From positions 1,456,501-1,520,500 of the forward strand of contig NZ_CP022219.1 in NCBI RefSeq assembly GCF_004114915.1: DNA of 64,000 bases, written 5' to 3'. This stretch comes from Bradyrhizobium guangxiense (lineage in GTDB: Bacteria > Pseudomonadota > Alphaproteobacteria > Rhizobiales > Xanthobacteraceae). Shown here piece after piece: positions 16,872 through 26,977 of the stretch (the stretch's first letter is position 1; each line of letters opens with the position of its first letter). The notes beneath the pieces were generated by a model. It worked only from the letters and a program-made list of their open reading frames with translations. It was not told where the DNA came from and made no database searches. Made by a program: the position numbers and the translations under genes.

Positions 16872-17948
16872 ATGCCCGATAGCGTTCAGGAAGTCTTGCA
16901 GGCCTTTGCCCGGGGAGAGCTCGTGGTCGTCACCGACGACGAGGACCGCGAGGGGGAGGGCGATCTGATCGTCGCCGCCTCGCTCTGCACCGCCGAGAAG
17001 ATGGCGTTCATCATCCGCCACACCTCGGGCATCGTCTGCGCGCCCGTGACCACCGAGGACGCCCGCCGCCTGCGGCTCGATCCGATGGTGGCCCATAACG
17101 ATTCCGCGCACACCACCGCGTTCACGGTCTCGATCGACTACAAACCCGACGGCGGCACCGGCATTTCCGCCGAGGAGCGCGCCTCGTGCTGTCGTGCTCT
17201 GGCCAATCCCAATGTCGGCGCCAACGATTTCGCCCGGCCGGGCCACATCTTTCCGCTGATCGCCAAGGATGGCGGCGTGCTGCTGCGCTCGGGCCATACC
17301 GAGGCCGCCGTCGATCTCTGCAAGCTCTCCGGCCTGCCGCCGGTCGGCGTCATCAGCGAGTTGATGAACGACGATGGCAGCGTGATGAAGGGTGAACAGG
17401 TCGCGCAGTTCGCGGCCAGGCACAAGCTCAAGCACGTCACCATCGCGGACATGATCGCCTATCGCCAGGCGCGTGAAAAGCTGATCGAGCGGGTCTCGAC
17501 CTTCGTCACCGAAAGCCCGATCGGTCCGCTGCAGGGCTATGCCTACCGCTCGCCGTTCGATTCCATTGCCCACGTCGCCTTCGTCTACAACGGCGTCGGT
17601 GACGGCAAGAACGTGCTGACACGTTTTCACAAGCCGAACATCGTCAAGGACATCTTCACCGGGCACAAGCGCATGGCGGCCGTGCTGGAGCATTTCAAGA
17701 AGTCCGGCCGTGGGGTGCTGGTCTATTTGCGCGACGGTGCGGCCGGTGTGCCCGTCGCGGCGCTGCCGGACGAGACGCAGACCGAGGCCGACCGCAACCG
17801 CCAGTGGCGCGAGGTTGGCGTCGGCGCGCAGATCCTGCGCGACCTCGGCGTCACCTCGATCCGGCATCTCACCTCCTCGGTGCACGACTACAAGGGCCTG
17901 TCGGGCTTCGGCATCGAGATCGTCGCCAACGAGCAGCTCGAGAGCTGA
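16872..17948 (+). CDS. ribB: 3,4-dihydroxy-2-butanone 4-phosphate synthase with degenerate GTP cyclohydrolase II-like domain
   Basis: The 358-residue protein is RibB in its first about 205 residues: VVTDDEDREGEGDLIVAA with the acidic loop, HTSGIVCAP, RPGHIFPLIAKDGG and RSGHTEAAVDLC. It makes the four-carbon riboflavin precursor from ribulose 5-phosphate. Residues about 210-358 occupy the place of a RibA (GCH II) domain but lack its zinc cysteines and read VYNGVGDGKNVLTRFHKPN instead, so GTP cyclohydrolase activity is not expected. No RFN (FMN) riboswitch is visible in the 168 bases upstream. The gene is monocistronic between the antiporter and a palindromic repeat. Confidence 0.92.
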   Translation: MPDSVQEVLQAFARGELVVVTDDEDREGEGDLIVAASLCTAEKMAFIIRHTSGIVCAPVTTEDARRLRLDPMVAHNDSAHTTAFTVSIDYKPDGGTGISAEERASCCRALANPNVGANDFARPGHIFPLIAKDGGVLLRSGHTEAAVDLCKLSGLPPVGVISELMNDDGSVMKGEQVAQFAARHKLKHVTIADMIAYRQAREKLIERVSTFVTESPIGPLQGYAYRSPFDSIAHVAFVYNGVGDGKNVLTRFHKPNIVKDIFTGHKRMAAVLEHFKKSGRGVLVYLRDGAAGVPVAALPDETQTEADRNRQWREVGVGAQILRDLGVTSIRHLTSSVHDYKGLSGFGIEIVANEQLES

Positions 17949-17957
17949 CGCATAGCG

Positions 17958-18053
17958 TCATTCCGGGATGGCGCTGAAAGCGCCAGACCCGGAATCTCGG
18001 AGTGATGGATAAGGAGATTCCGGGTTCGATGCTTTGCATCGCCCCGGAATGAC
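17958..18053. repeat. GTCATTCCGGG palindromic repeat, copy A
   Basis: The element begins GTCATTCCGGG and ends CCCCGGAATGAC, with inner arms CCCGGAATCTC / GAGATTCCGGG. It is 96 bases long with a longer central spacer than copies B, D and E. It lies between ribB and gcdH. Confidence 0.85.
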
Positions 18054-18139
18054 CGAAACCAGGATGCAATTGCACTTGTTGCCGCGGCGCTTTAATTTGT
18101 CGGGCAATTTCTAGACGGAACCAGACGAAAGGACGTTTC

Positions 18140-19354
<1,215 letters not shown>

Positions 19355-19365
19355 TTTGGTTCTCC

Positions 19366-19444
19366 GTCATTCCGGGGACGCCCGAAGGGCGAACCCGGAA
19401 TCTCGAGATTCCGGGTGCGACGCTTCGCATCGCCCCGGAATGAC
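19366..19444. repeat. GTCATTCCGGG palindromic repeat, copy B
   Basis: 79 bases: GTCATTCCGGGGACG... to CGCCCCGGAATGAC, with central AACCCGGAATCTCGAGATTCCGGGT. The element ends 21 bases before the ATG of the metallo-hydrolase, so it may lie in its 5' leader. Confidence 0.88.
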
Positions 19445-19465
19445 ATCAAAGAACAAGAAGAGGCC

Positions 19466-20389
19466 ATGTCCGACAACGACGACGTCCCGTTCAACCGCAA
19501 CTTCCCATTGAAGGCCGGCGTCGTCGAGGAAGTCCGCCCCGGCGTGCGACGCGTGCTCTGCAATAATCCGAGCCCGTTCACCTTCACCGGCACGGTCAGC
19601 TACATCGTGGGGACCGGCAATGTCGCGATCATCGATCCCGGTCCGGACGACGAGGCGCATGCGGCGGCGCTGCTCAATGCCGTGCGCGGCGAGACTGTGA
19701 GCCATATCTTCGTCACCCACACCCACCGCGACCATTCGCCGAACACCTCGCGGATCAAGCAGGCGACCGGGGCGCCGGTGTATGCCGAAGGCCCGCACCG
19801 GGCCTCGCGCCCGCGTTTCGAGAGCGAGAAGCACAATCCGGAATCCGGCGCCGATCGCGATTTTGCACCCGACGTCAACGTCGCGCATGGCGACGTCGTC
19901 GAAGGCGACGGCTGGCGGCTCGAGGCCGTGGCGACGCCGGGGCACACCGCCAATCATCTGGCGTTCGCCTGGCCGGAGCGAAAGTTCAACTTCGTCGGCG
20001 ATCACGTGATGGGCTGGTCCACCTCGATCGTGGCGCCGCCCGACGGCTCGATGATCGACTACATGGATTCGCTCGACCGCCTCGCCGCCCGCGAGGAAGA
20101 CCTGTATTTCTCCGGCCACGGCCCCGAGATTCCGGAGGGCCAGCGCTTCGTGCGCTTCCTGATCCGTCACCGCAAGGCGCGTGAGGCCTCGATCCTGCAT
20201 CGCCTTGCCAAGGGCGAGACCGACATCCCGACCATGGTCCGCGCAATCTACATCGGCATCGATCCTAGGCTGACGACGGCCGCCGGCTATTCCGTGCTGG
20301 CGCACCTCGAAGACTTGGTCGCGCGCGGCGTGGTGGCGACGGATGGCGATCCCGTGATCGGCGGGACGTACCGGATGGCGGGCGCCTAG
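19466..20389 (+). CDS. MBL-fold metallo-hydrolase (LACTB2-like)
   Basis: The 307-residue protein starts at ATG 19466; the longer frame would read into repeat B. The zinc-binding motif FVTHTHRDHSPNTS is at about residues 88-101, then ATPGHTANHLAFAW, FVGDHVMGW and the final YFSGHGPEI. A C-terminal winged helix-like part (RHRKAREASILHRLAKG) matches the LACTB2 group, some of which are endoribonucleases; bacterial members are usually only called metallo-hydrolases. The likely substrate is unknown. Confidence 0.88.
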   Translation: MSDNDDVPFNRNFPLKAGVVEEVRPGVRRVLCNNPSPFTFTGTVSYIVGTGNVAIIDPGPDDEAHAAALLNAVRGETVSHIFVTHTHRDHSPNTSRIKQATGAPVYAEGPHRASRPRFESEKHNPESGADRDFAPDVNVAHGDVVEGDGWRLEAVATPGHTANHLAFAWPERKFNFVGDHVMGWSTSIVAPPDGSMIDYMDSLDRLAAREEDLYFSGHGPEIPEGQRFVRFLIRHRKAREASILHRLAKGETDIPTMVRAIYIGIDPRLTTAAGYSVLAHLEDLVARGVVATDGDPVIGGTYRMAGA

Positions 20390-20398
20390 TCCTTCGCT

Positions 20399-20502
20399 GT
20401 CATTCCGGGGCGCGCGCCAGCGCGAGCCCGGAATCCATTCATCCACCAACTCTGCGGCTCAATGGATTCCGGGCTCGGTCCTGCGGACCGCCCCGGAATG
20501 AC
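20399..20502. repeat. GTCATTCCGGG palindromic repeat, copy C
   Basis: 104 bases with outer arms GTCATTCCGGGGCG / CGCCCCGGAATGAC and inner arms CCCGGAATCCATT / AATGGATTCCGGG. It lies between the convergent metallo-hydrolase and DUF1499 genes and could act as a shared transcript end. Confidence 0.88.
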
Positions 20503-20510
20503 GGTCGAGG

Positions 20511-21365
20511 CTATTTCTTCACCGTCTTTGCCGGTGCCTTCGGCGGCGTCACCGGCGTCTTCTTCACCGGCTTGAGCGCGTCGGCATCGGCGGCGGTGTT
20601 GAGATCGTCGATGAATTTCTTGACGCGCGCGGCGTTGCTGCCGAGATCGTTGTCGAAATTGCGCGAGGCCGAGCGGATATCGACGCGGGAATCATCGCCG
20701 TCCGCCACGAATCTGATCGAAATGTCCTCGCGGAACCCCATGATCGGCGTGCGCGCCACGGCCTCGATGCGGCCGATGCGGCGCGGTGGCTGCGGTGCGC
20801 GCTCGTCGATGACGGTCCATTTGCGCTTGTTGACGAGCTGGAGCGCGATCGCATAGGCGCGGTCGACGGAAATCTCGAGCTCGACGGGCTCGACGTCGGG
20901 ATAGAAATGGCGCTGCTGCTCCGCCGAATAGAGGCCGGCATAAACTGCGCTGTTGGTGCCTTCGCCGGTGCGCAGGCGCGCCAGAGCCTCGAAACGCGGC
21001 GGGTCGATCGGGTCGGTTGTGATGTCGTAGATCGCCGGCAGCTTGCGATATTGCAAGGCCAGATAAGCGGGATAGGCGAGGATCGCCCCGTCGATCAGGA
21101 ACGCGAGCAGGATGCGCGCCATGCCGCGCGAGCCGTTCTGCCAGATCGCGGCGAAGCCGGCGAGCCCGAACAGGATCGAGAGGCCGGCGATGGCGAGTCC
21201 GCCAAAGAAGGTCGCAAGCGCCGGCTTCGGCTCCAGGAAGTCGAAGCGGACGATGATGATCGACACCACCACCGCCACCACCGCGAACACGGCCAAATTG
21301 CGCGCCCAGCTCGCGAGGCTTGACACGGGCTCCGATTGATAGGGAGCGGAAAACCTGCGGGCCAT
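20511..21365 (-). CDS. DUF1499 domain membrane protein
   Basis: The 284-residue protein starts at ATG 21365. Three hydrophobic helices fill residues 20-110 (FAVVAVVVSIIIV, LAIAGLSILFGLAGFAAI, ILLAFLIDGAILAYPAYLAL). The soluble part reads YDITTDPIDPPRF, then YPDVEPVELEISVDRAYAIA, WTVIDE, and ends with an SRNFDNDLGSNAARVKKFIDDL helix, which is the DUF1499 pattern. A Lys/Pro-rich tail follows. The function of this family is unknown. Confidence 0.85.
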   Translation of the reverse strand: MARRFSAPYQSEPVSSLASWARNLAVFAVVAVVVSIIIVRFDFLEPKPALATFFGGLAIAGLSILFGLAGFAAIWQNGSRGMARILLAFLIDGAILAYPAYLALQYRKLPAIYDITTDPIDPPRFEALARLRTGEGTNSAVYAGLYSAEQQRHFYPDVEPVELEISVDRAYAIALQLVNKRKWTVIDERAPQPPRRIGRIEAVARTPIMGFREDISIRFVADGDDSRVDIRSASRNFDNDLGSNAARVKKFIDDLNTAADADALKPVKKTPVTPPKAPAKTVKK

Positions 21366-21474
21366 CGGATGAAGCTCTGCCGGGGTTGGCGATGCCGGCC
21401 GATCCGGCGCGACGATGGGCCGTTGAGACCACGGCCGACGGGCAAATTCAAGAGATACCGGGCTGTTACTGCCC

Positions 21475-21552
21475 GTCATTCCGGGATGGTCCGAAGGACC
21501 AGACCCGGAATCTCGAGATTCCGGGTCGGCTCTTCGAGCCGCCCGGAATGAC
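21475..21552. repeat. GTCATTCCGGG palindromic repeat, copy D
   Basis: 78 bases: GTCATTCCGGGATGG... with central CCCGGAATCTCGAGATTCCGGG and a closing CCCGGAATGAC. It lies between the stop of the acyl-CoA ligase gene and the start of the DUF1499 gene, both on the minus strand. Confidence 0.88.
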
Positions 21553-21566
21553 GTTGTGTGTGAGCC

Positions 21567-23195
21567 TTACGCCGCCGCGTTCGGGAAGCGGTAATCCCTA
21601 AACTGGTCGCGCAGCGCCGTCTTCAGGATCTTGCCGGTGGCGGTATGCGGAATGCCTTCGACGAAGGCAACGTCGTCGGGCATCCACCATTTGGCGATCT
21701 TGCCGTCCATGTATTTCAGGATCTCCTCACGCGTAGCCTGCTGGCCCTGCTTGAGCTGCACGATCAGAAGCGGCCGCTCGTCCCATTTGGGATGGAACAC
21801 GCCGATCACGGCGGCTTCCGCCACGGCCGGATGACCGACCGCGAGATTTTCGAGGTCGATCGAGGAGATCCACTCGCCGCCGGACTTGATCACGTCCTTG
21901 GAGCGGTCGGTGATCCGCATGTAACCGTCCTCGTCGATGGTCGAGACGTCGCCGGTGTCGAAGAAGCCATCCTCGTCGAGAATGTTGGTGTCGACGCGGT
22001 AATAGGCCTTGGCGACGGCGGGGCCGGAGACCTTGAGGCGACCGAAGGTCTTGCCGTCCCAGGGCAGCTCCTTGCCGGCATCGTCGGTGATCTTCATCTG
22101 CACGGCGAAGGGGGCATAGCCCTGCATCTGCAGCACGTCGAGCCTGGCATCGCCGGTGGCGTTCTGGAATGGCGGCTTCAGCGCCGCGACGCTGCCGATC
22201 GGGCTCATCTCGGTCATGCCCCAGGCGTGACGCACGTTCGAGCCCATGTCGAGGAACGCCTTGATCATCGAGCGCGGCATCGCCGAGCCGCCGCAGATCA
22301 CCATCTTCAGGTCCGGCAGCTTGAGATTATTGGCGGACATGTGCTGGAGCAGCATCAGCCACACCGTCGGCACGCCGGCCGTATGCGTCACCTTCTCGGT
22401 CGAGAGCAGCTCATAGACCGAGGCGCCGTCGAGCTTGGCACCGGGCATCACCAGCTTGGTGCCCTGCGAGGGGGCGGAGAAGGCGATGCCCCAGCTGTTG
22501 GCATGGAACAGCGGAACCACCGGCAGCATTGTCTCGGACGCGCTCGTGCCGAGGGCGTCGACATTGTTGGCCATCAGCGCGTGCAGCACGTTGGAGCGAT
22601 GCGAATACAGCACACCTTTCGGGTCGCCCGTCGTGCCGGACGTGTAGCACATCGCGGCTGCCGTGTTCTCGTCAAAGTCCTTCCATTTGAATTTGCCGTC
22701 CGCCTGGGCGATCCAGTCCTCGTAGGCGATCACGTTCTTCAGCGTGGTCTCGGGCATGTGTGCCTTGTCGGTGAGCACGACGTAGCGCTCAACGCTCGGC
22801 AGCTTGTCTGCGATCTTCTCCAGGATCGGAACGAAGGTGAGATCGGTCATCACGATGCGGTCCTGCGCATGGTTGATGATCCAGGCGATCTGCTCGGGGA
22901 AAAGGCGGGGATTGACGGTATGGCAGATGGCGCCGATGCCCATGATGCCGTACCACACCTCGAGATGGCGCCAGGTGTTCCAGGCGATCGTCGCGACGCG
23001 GTCGCCGAGCTTGATGCCGTCACGCTCCAGCATCTGCGAGACCTTGAGCGCGCGCTTGTGGATCTCAGCGTAAGTGGTGCGATGGATCGGTCCTTCGATC
23101 GAGCGCGTGACCACCTCCTGCTTGCCATGAATTTTGGCGGCGTGTTCGATGATCCGGTGGCAGAGCAGGGGCCAATCTTGCATCAAACCAAGCAT
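21567..23195 (-). CDS. Acyl-CoA synthetase (AMP-binding; medium/long-chain or DmdB-like)
   Basis: The 542-residue protein starts at ATG 23195. The ANL-superfamily motifs are complete: MCYTSGTTGDPKGVLYSHRS (A3), WGMTEMSPIG (A5), DEDGFFDTGDVSTIDEDGYM (A7), ITDRSKDVIKSGGEWISS (A8) and the catalytic lysine in HTATGKILKT (A10). The start (LGLMQDWPLLCHRIIEHAAK) and CHTVNPRLFPEQIAWIINHA place it with fatty-acid and methylmercaptopropionate-CoA ligases. It makes acyl-CoA from ATP, CoA and a fatty acid. The exact chain cannot be read. Confidence 0.9.
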   Translation of the reverse strand: MLGLMQDWPLLCHRIIEHAAKIHGKQEVVTRSIEGPIHRTTYAEIHKRALKVSQMLERDGIKLGDRVATIAWNTWRHLEVWYGIMGIGAICHTVNPRLFPEQIAWIINHAQDRIVMTDLTFVPILEKIADKLPSVERYVVLTDKAHMPETTLKNVIAYEDWIAQADGKFKWKDFDENTAAAMCYTSGTTGDPKGVLYSHRSNVLHALMANNVDALGTSASETMLPVVPLFHANSWGIAFSAPSQGTKLVMPGAKLDGASVYELLSTEKVTHTAGVPTVWLMLLQHMSANNLKLPDLKMVICGGSAMPRSMIKAFLDMGSNVRHAWGMTEMSPIGSVAALKPPFQNATGDARLDVLQMQGYAPFAVQMKITDDAGKELPWDGKTFGRLKVSGPAVAKAYYRVDTNILDEDGFFDTGDVSTIDEDGYMRITDRSKDVIKSGGEWISSIDLENLAVGHPAVAEAAVIGVFHPKWDERPLLIVQLKQGQQATREEILKYMDGKIAKWWMPDDVAFVEGIPHTATGKILKTALRDQFRDYRFPNAAA

Positions 23196-23259
23196 TCCGA
23201 CGTTCCTCCGAGAAGTCGCTGGGCGCGTTGTCGCTCTCAGCGTTGGGCCAAAGATTGCC

Positions 23260-24381
23260 ATGAGTTTTAGCCTGCCGGACTTTCGCCGCAAATGGTCTTG
23301 TCGCGGCTATATGTCCGCTCGGGCGGCAATGGTTACCGCTGCGCTCGGTTTAGCGCTCGGGTTCGCCGGGACGGCAGAGGCGCGAAGGCATGCATCCCCG
23401 CTGGATATCTTCGGGATCGGCGCACCCCGGCCGCGTCCCGCGGTGCATTCGGCCAAGATCCCGCTGCCGAGACCGCGCCCCGAGCAGGCGCCCAAGGCAT
23501 CGGACGAGGCCCCGCCGGAAGCTGACGACAAGCCCCTCGCGGACAAGCCCGGCGCCGACAAGCCCGCCGAGGCTGCGCCGCCACCCCAGAAACCGGTCTC
23601 GGCCTGCCGTCTTGCCCTGACCGAGGAGATTGCGATCGCCCCCTCAATTCCTGACATCCGCGGCCCCGGCGCCTGCGGCGGCGAGGATCTGGTGCGGCTG
23701 GAAGCCGTCGTGCTGCCGGACAAGCGCAAGGTGACGGTCAAGCCGGCGGCGATCCTTCGCTGCACCATGGCGTCCGCGATCGCCGATTGGCTGCGCAAGG
23801 ACATGGTGCCGCTGGCCACCAGCCTCGGCTCGACCATTGGCGAACTCGATAATTTCGACAGCTTTGAGTGCCGCGGCCGCAACCGCGTCACCGGTGCGCT
23901 GCTATCCGAGCACGGCAAGGCCAACGCGCTCGACGTCCGTGCCGTCAAGCTGGCCAACGGGCAGTCGATCGGCCTCACCGACCGCACCATGTCGCGCGAG
24001 GTGCGCGAGCGCGTGCTGCACTCGGTCTGCGCCCGCTTTTCCACTGTGCTCGGCCCGGGCTCGGACTGGTACCACGAGGACCATGTCCATCTCGACCTCG
24101 CGCAGCGGCGCAACGACTACCGGATCTGCCAGTGGAATGTCTGGGATCCGCTGCCACAGGTCGCGCCATTGCTGCCGGCGGAACGTCCCGAGGAGGCGCC
24201 GCCGCGCGAGATCGCGGCCAAGTCCGAGGCCAAGTCCGAGGCCAAGTCCGAGGCCAAGCCCGAGGCGAAGGATGGAGCCGACGACGAGGCGGTGGAAAAG
24301 GCCCAAGCGCCCGCGGAGAAGCCGGCGGCCGAAGGCAGCAAGACCAAGCCGCACAAGCCGGCAACAAAAAAGCGCCGGTGA
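23260..24381 (+). CDS. Extensin-like C-terminal domain protein (putative LAS-type peptidase)
   Basis: About 373 residues from ATG 23260; ATG 23311 would give a neater signal peptide (SARAAMVTAALGLALGFAGTAEA). A Pro-rich linker (about residues 45-110) is followed by the extensin-like domain: CRLALTEEIAIAPSIPDIRGPGACGG, then SEHGKANALDVRAVKL and SDWYHEDHVHLDLAQR. The last two supply His/Asp/His ligands seen in VanY/MepA-like LAS peptidases. The tail has near-identical KSEA repeats and ends in Lys-rich text. Likely periplasmic and cell-wall directed. The terminator hairpin overlaps the stop codon. Confidence 0.82.
   Translation: MSFSLPDFRRKWSCRGYMSARAAMVTAALGLALGFAGTAEARRHASPLDIFGIGAPRPRPAVHSAKIPLPRPRPEQAPKASDEAPPEADDKPLADKPGADKPAEAAPPPQKPVSACRLALTEEIAIAPSIPDIRGPGACGGEDLVRLEAVVLPDKRKVTVKPAAILRCTMASAIADWLRKDMVPLATSLGSTIGELDNFDSFECRGRNRVTGALLSEHGKANALDVRAVKLANGQSIGLTDRTMSREVRERVLHSVCARFSTVLGPGSDWYHEDHVHLDLAQRRNDYRICQWNVWDPLPQVAPLLPAERPEEAPPREIAAKSEAKSEAKSEAKPEAKDGADDEAVEKAQAPAEKPAAEGSKTKPHKPATKKRR
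24216..24263 (+). repeat. 12-bp tandem repeat inside the extensin-like gene
   Basis: GCCAAGTCCGAG is repeated three times, followed by a degenerate fourth unit (GCCAAGCCCGAG). It encodes AKSE units of the C-terminal linker and could vary in copy number between strains. Confidence 0.8.
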
Positions 24382-24393
24382 ACCGGCGCTTTT
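24368..24393 (+). terminator. Rho-independent terminator containing the stop codon
   Basis: AAAAGCGCCGG, loop TGAA, CCGGCGCTTTT: an 11-bp stem whose loop holds the TGA stop of the extensin-like gene. The T-run follows on both strands, so it can also serve the convergent L,D-transpeptidase gene ending at 24418. Confidence 0.8.
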
Positions 24394-24417
24394 GGATCTC
24401 AGGGGATCAAGAGGCGA

Positions 24418-25104
24418 TCAGTAGCTGCCGGCCTGGCCGGTTTGGCTGCCGCCGAGCGCAAGCCGCGAATTGTACGGCGAGTCGCCATGCTTCGGCTCAA
24501 GCACCACGACGATGGTGCCGACCTTGACGCGGTTGTAGAGGTCGATCGCGTCCTCATTGGTCAGGCGGATGCAGCCCGACGAGATCGAGGCGCCGATATA
24601 TTCCGGCTGATTGGTGCCGTGGATGCGGAACAGCGTGTCCTTGCCGCCCGAGTAGAGATACATCGCGCGCGAGCCCATCGGATTGTCCGGACCGGGCGCA
24701 ACATAGGTCGGCACGCCCAGGCGCGAGATCTCGCCCGGGGTCGGATGCCAGGCCGGCCATTCGGTCATGCTGCCGACCTTGGCGATGCCGGACCAGGCCA
24801 TGGCCTCTTCGCCGACGGTGATGCCGTAACGGATCGCCTTGCCGCCTTCCAGCACGTAGTAGAGATAGTGATTGTCGGAATCGACCACGATCGAGCCCGG
24901 CGACTCCTTGCGGTGGTATTCGACGATGGCACGGCGGAACGGCTCCGCAACCGGGGTGTTCTCGTACCGGACCTTGGCGAGAAGTTCCTTGTCCTTCGGC
25001 TTGAAGGCCTTGGTGTCGGTCGCCTCGAAATGTGTGGCCTGCATGCAGCCCGACAGCATCAGGCCGGCGGCCAAAATCCCAAACTTAACTTTCAGCGACG
25101 ACAT
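24418..25104 (-). CDS. L,D-transpeptidase (YkuD) lipoprotein
   Basis: The 228-residue protein starts at ATG 25104. The leader KFGILAAGLMLSGCMQ has a lipobox (LSGC), so it is a lipoprotein. The YkuD domain follows: SIVVDSDNHYLYYVLEGGKAIRYGI, PGEISRLG and the catalytic motif HGTNQPEYIGASISSGCIRL with the nucleophilic Cys. Such enzymes make 3-3 cross-links in peptidoglycan or attach proteins to it. The convergent extensin-like gene next door fits a cell-wall theme. Confidence 0.93.
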   Translation of the reverse strand: MSSLKVKFGILAAGLMLSGCMQATHFEATDTKAFKPKDKELLAKVRYENTPVAEPFRRAIVEYHRKESPGSIVVDSDNHYLYYVLEGGKAIRYGITVGEEAMAWSGIAKVGSMTEWPAWHPTPGEISRLGVPTYVAPGPDNPMGSRAMYLYSGGKDTLFRIHGTNQPEYIGASISSGCIRLTNEDAIDLYNRVKVGTIVVVLEPKHGDSPYNSRLALGGSQTGQAGSY

Positions 25105-25441
25105 GGTTTGGTTCCAATCAAAGCAATACCGTGCGGACGGCCCGAGCTTAACGCCCAAGTTCCTCGACTCCGTTAAGCCCATTATCGTTGAAATCTGCCA
25201 CAATTCCAGCACTGAAGCCCTTATCCCGCGCTGCGAGAGCCAAGCTGTGGCTTTTCTGCCGCAAGTTTTACGGCGGCGTGGAGGTTTTTGGGCAAGCAGG
25301 CGCCGGACTGTCGATTCCGCGCCACAGTTCGGCCATGGCACCGCCACAAATGCAAATGCTCCGTTAATGTGGTTGTCATCGTGAACTTGTCAGAATCGCG
25401 CTAAGGGCTGTCATTCTGTCGCAGGTTCTCTGGAGTTGTTC
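25105..25441. other. 337-base divergent intergenic region, no gene seen
   Basis: It separates the L,D-transpeptidase and corA starts. No ORF with a ribosome-binding site, no riboswitch and no strong palindrome was found. TTGTCA near 25388 with a weak GTCATT 17 bases later is a poor promoter candidate for corA. Confidence 0.5.
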
Positions 25442-26419
25442 ATGTTTTCGGTGTTTGTTCCCTCCGACTCCGCCCTGAAGAAGGTTGTCGTTGAGGATCT
25501 CGCTGCGCTGCCCGAAAACGCGGTCTGGATCGATCTCGTCAATCCGACCGCGGCCGAGGACAAGGCGGTGGAGCGGCTCGCGGGCATCGCCATCCCGACC
25601 CGGGAAGACATGCAGGAGATCGAGATCTCCAGCCGGCTCTATATCGAGAACAGCGCGCGCTACATGACCGCGACGCTGATGTGCCACTCCGATACCGACA
25701 TGCCCCGGACCACGGCGGTGACCTTCATCCTCGGCGACCACCGACTGGTGACGGTCCGCTACGACCTGCCGAAGCCGTTCGCCCTGGTCGAGGCCAAGCT
25801 CGCCCGCTCGTGCACGCCCTCCATCACCGGCGAGATGGTGCTGATGGAACTGCTGGACGCCGTGATCGACCGCTGCGCCGACATCCTGGAGCGATGCGGC
25901 GCCGAAATCGATCAGGTCAGCCACGACATCTTCGAGCCCGATAGCGAGCGCCACGGTCACGCCAAGCAGTATTCCCGGATCCTGATCTCGATCGGCCGCA
26001 AGGGCGATCTGACCTCGAAGGTTCGCGAGAGCCTGGTGTCGATCGGCCGGGTCGTGACGTTCCTGTCCGCGGTGGTCGAGGGCGTGAAATGGTCCAAGGA
26101 CATGCGCGAGCAGCTCAAGACCATGCAGCGCGACGTTGCCTCACTGACCGACCATGCTTCCTATCTCTCCAGCAAGATCACCTTCGTGCTCGACGCCATG
26201 CTCGGCGTCGTCAATCTCGAGCAGAATAACATCATCAAGCTGTTCTCGGTGATGGCCGTCGTCCTGATGCCGCCGACCTTGATCGCCTCGATCTACGGCA
26301 TGAACTTCAAGGTAATGCCCGAGCTCGAATGGGTGCACGGCTATCCGATGGCGCTGGTGATGATGCTGATCGCCGCGATCGTTCCGTACTGGATCTTCAA
26401 GTTCAAGAAGTGGCTGTAA
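25442..26419 (+). CDS. corA: CorA family magnesium/cobalt transporter
   Basis: The 325-residue protein starts at ATG 25442, with GGAG seven bases upstream. The N-terminal alpha/beta cytosolic domain leads to a long stalk helix and two C-terminal transmembrane helices; the conserved YGMNF loop (about residue 286) and a final basic KFKKW tail are present. It forms a pentameric Mg2+ channel. The first about 240 residues contain the usual VxFILGDHRLVTVRY block. No Mg2+-sensing leader could be seen. Confidence 0.93.
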   Translation: MFSVFVPSDSALKKVVVEDLAALPENAVWIDLVNPTAAEDKAVERLAGIAIPTREDMQEIEISSRLYIENSARYMTATLMCHSDTDMPRTTAVTFILGDHRLVTVRYDLPKPFALVEAKLARSCTPSITGEMVLMELLDAVIDRCADILERCGAEIDQVSHDIFEPDSERHGHAKQYSRILISIGRKGDLTSKVRESLVSIGRVVTFLSAVVEGVKWSKDMREQLKTMQRDVASLTDHASYLSSKITFVLDAMLGVVNLEQNNIIKLFSVMAVVLMPPTLIASIYGMNFKVMPELEWVHGYPMALVMMLIAAIVPYWIFKFKKWL

Positions 26420-26603
26420 CACTACCGAGACCTTACAGCGTTCGCACAGACATCACGGTTGGTGTCGCAGAATAGAGCGGGATTGCGGCCGCGCGGTGAT
26501 GCCTGCCTGCCGCCCCAATTCCTCCGGTAAAATTTGAGCGGTGGGCTGAACGTTTGCGCGAAACTTGTCTGCGATAAGCAGTGCGTAGCCGCGAGGAACA
26601 ACC

Positions 26604-26822
26604 ATGGTTGAAAAACACATAACGTCGCCCCGCAACGTCATCGACCTGGCGATCTATCGCCAGGTCCTGGCGAGCGGCAAGGCGTCGTCGATGTCGGCGC
26701 GCATGTGCCGGCACTGTGGTGCTCCGCTGCTCGACGGTGAGAACGACGACGATTGCTCGACCGCATTCGGCTCGGCCGCTCCGCGGCCGCGCGACAGGTC
26801 GCGTCGGATTCGAATCGATTGA
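26604..26822 (+). CDS. Small protein with a Cys-His zinc-ribbon-like motif
   Basis: A 72-residue ORF from ATG 26604 with GAGGAACAACC upstream. It contains MCRHCGAPL followed by a third Cys ten residues on (DDDCSTA), so a partial zinc-knuckle is possible, and a very basic tail (RPRDRSRRIRID). No known family recognised. It lies between corA and a convergent SDR gene. Confidence 0.55.
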   Translation: MVEKHITSPRNVIDLAIYRQVLASGKASSMSARMCRHCGAPLLDGENDDDCSTAFGSAAPRPRDRSRRIRID

Positions 26823-26977
26823 GGAACGGAAGGCGAGGGCGATCCAGATCTTGCGGCGGCGTTGTCTGGATCGCCTTGCTTCCCTGAGCGTTGTTTCCAA
26901 TTCAGTCGTTGCGAGGAGCTCGCGACAAGATTGCAGGGCAATCTTGCGCATGCGCGGCGAAGCAATGACGGTGGCGC

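Noticed and set aside
24216..24263. Short repeats as part of a CRISPR array
   Set aside because: Units of 12 bases with no spacers, inside a coding frame.
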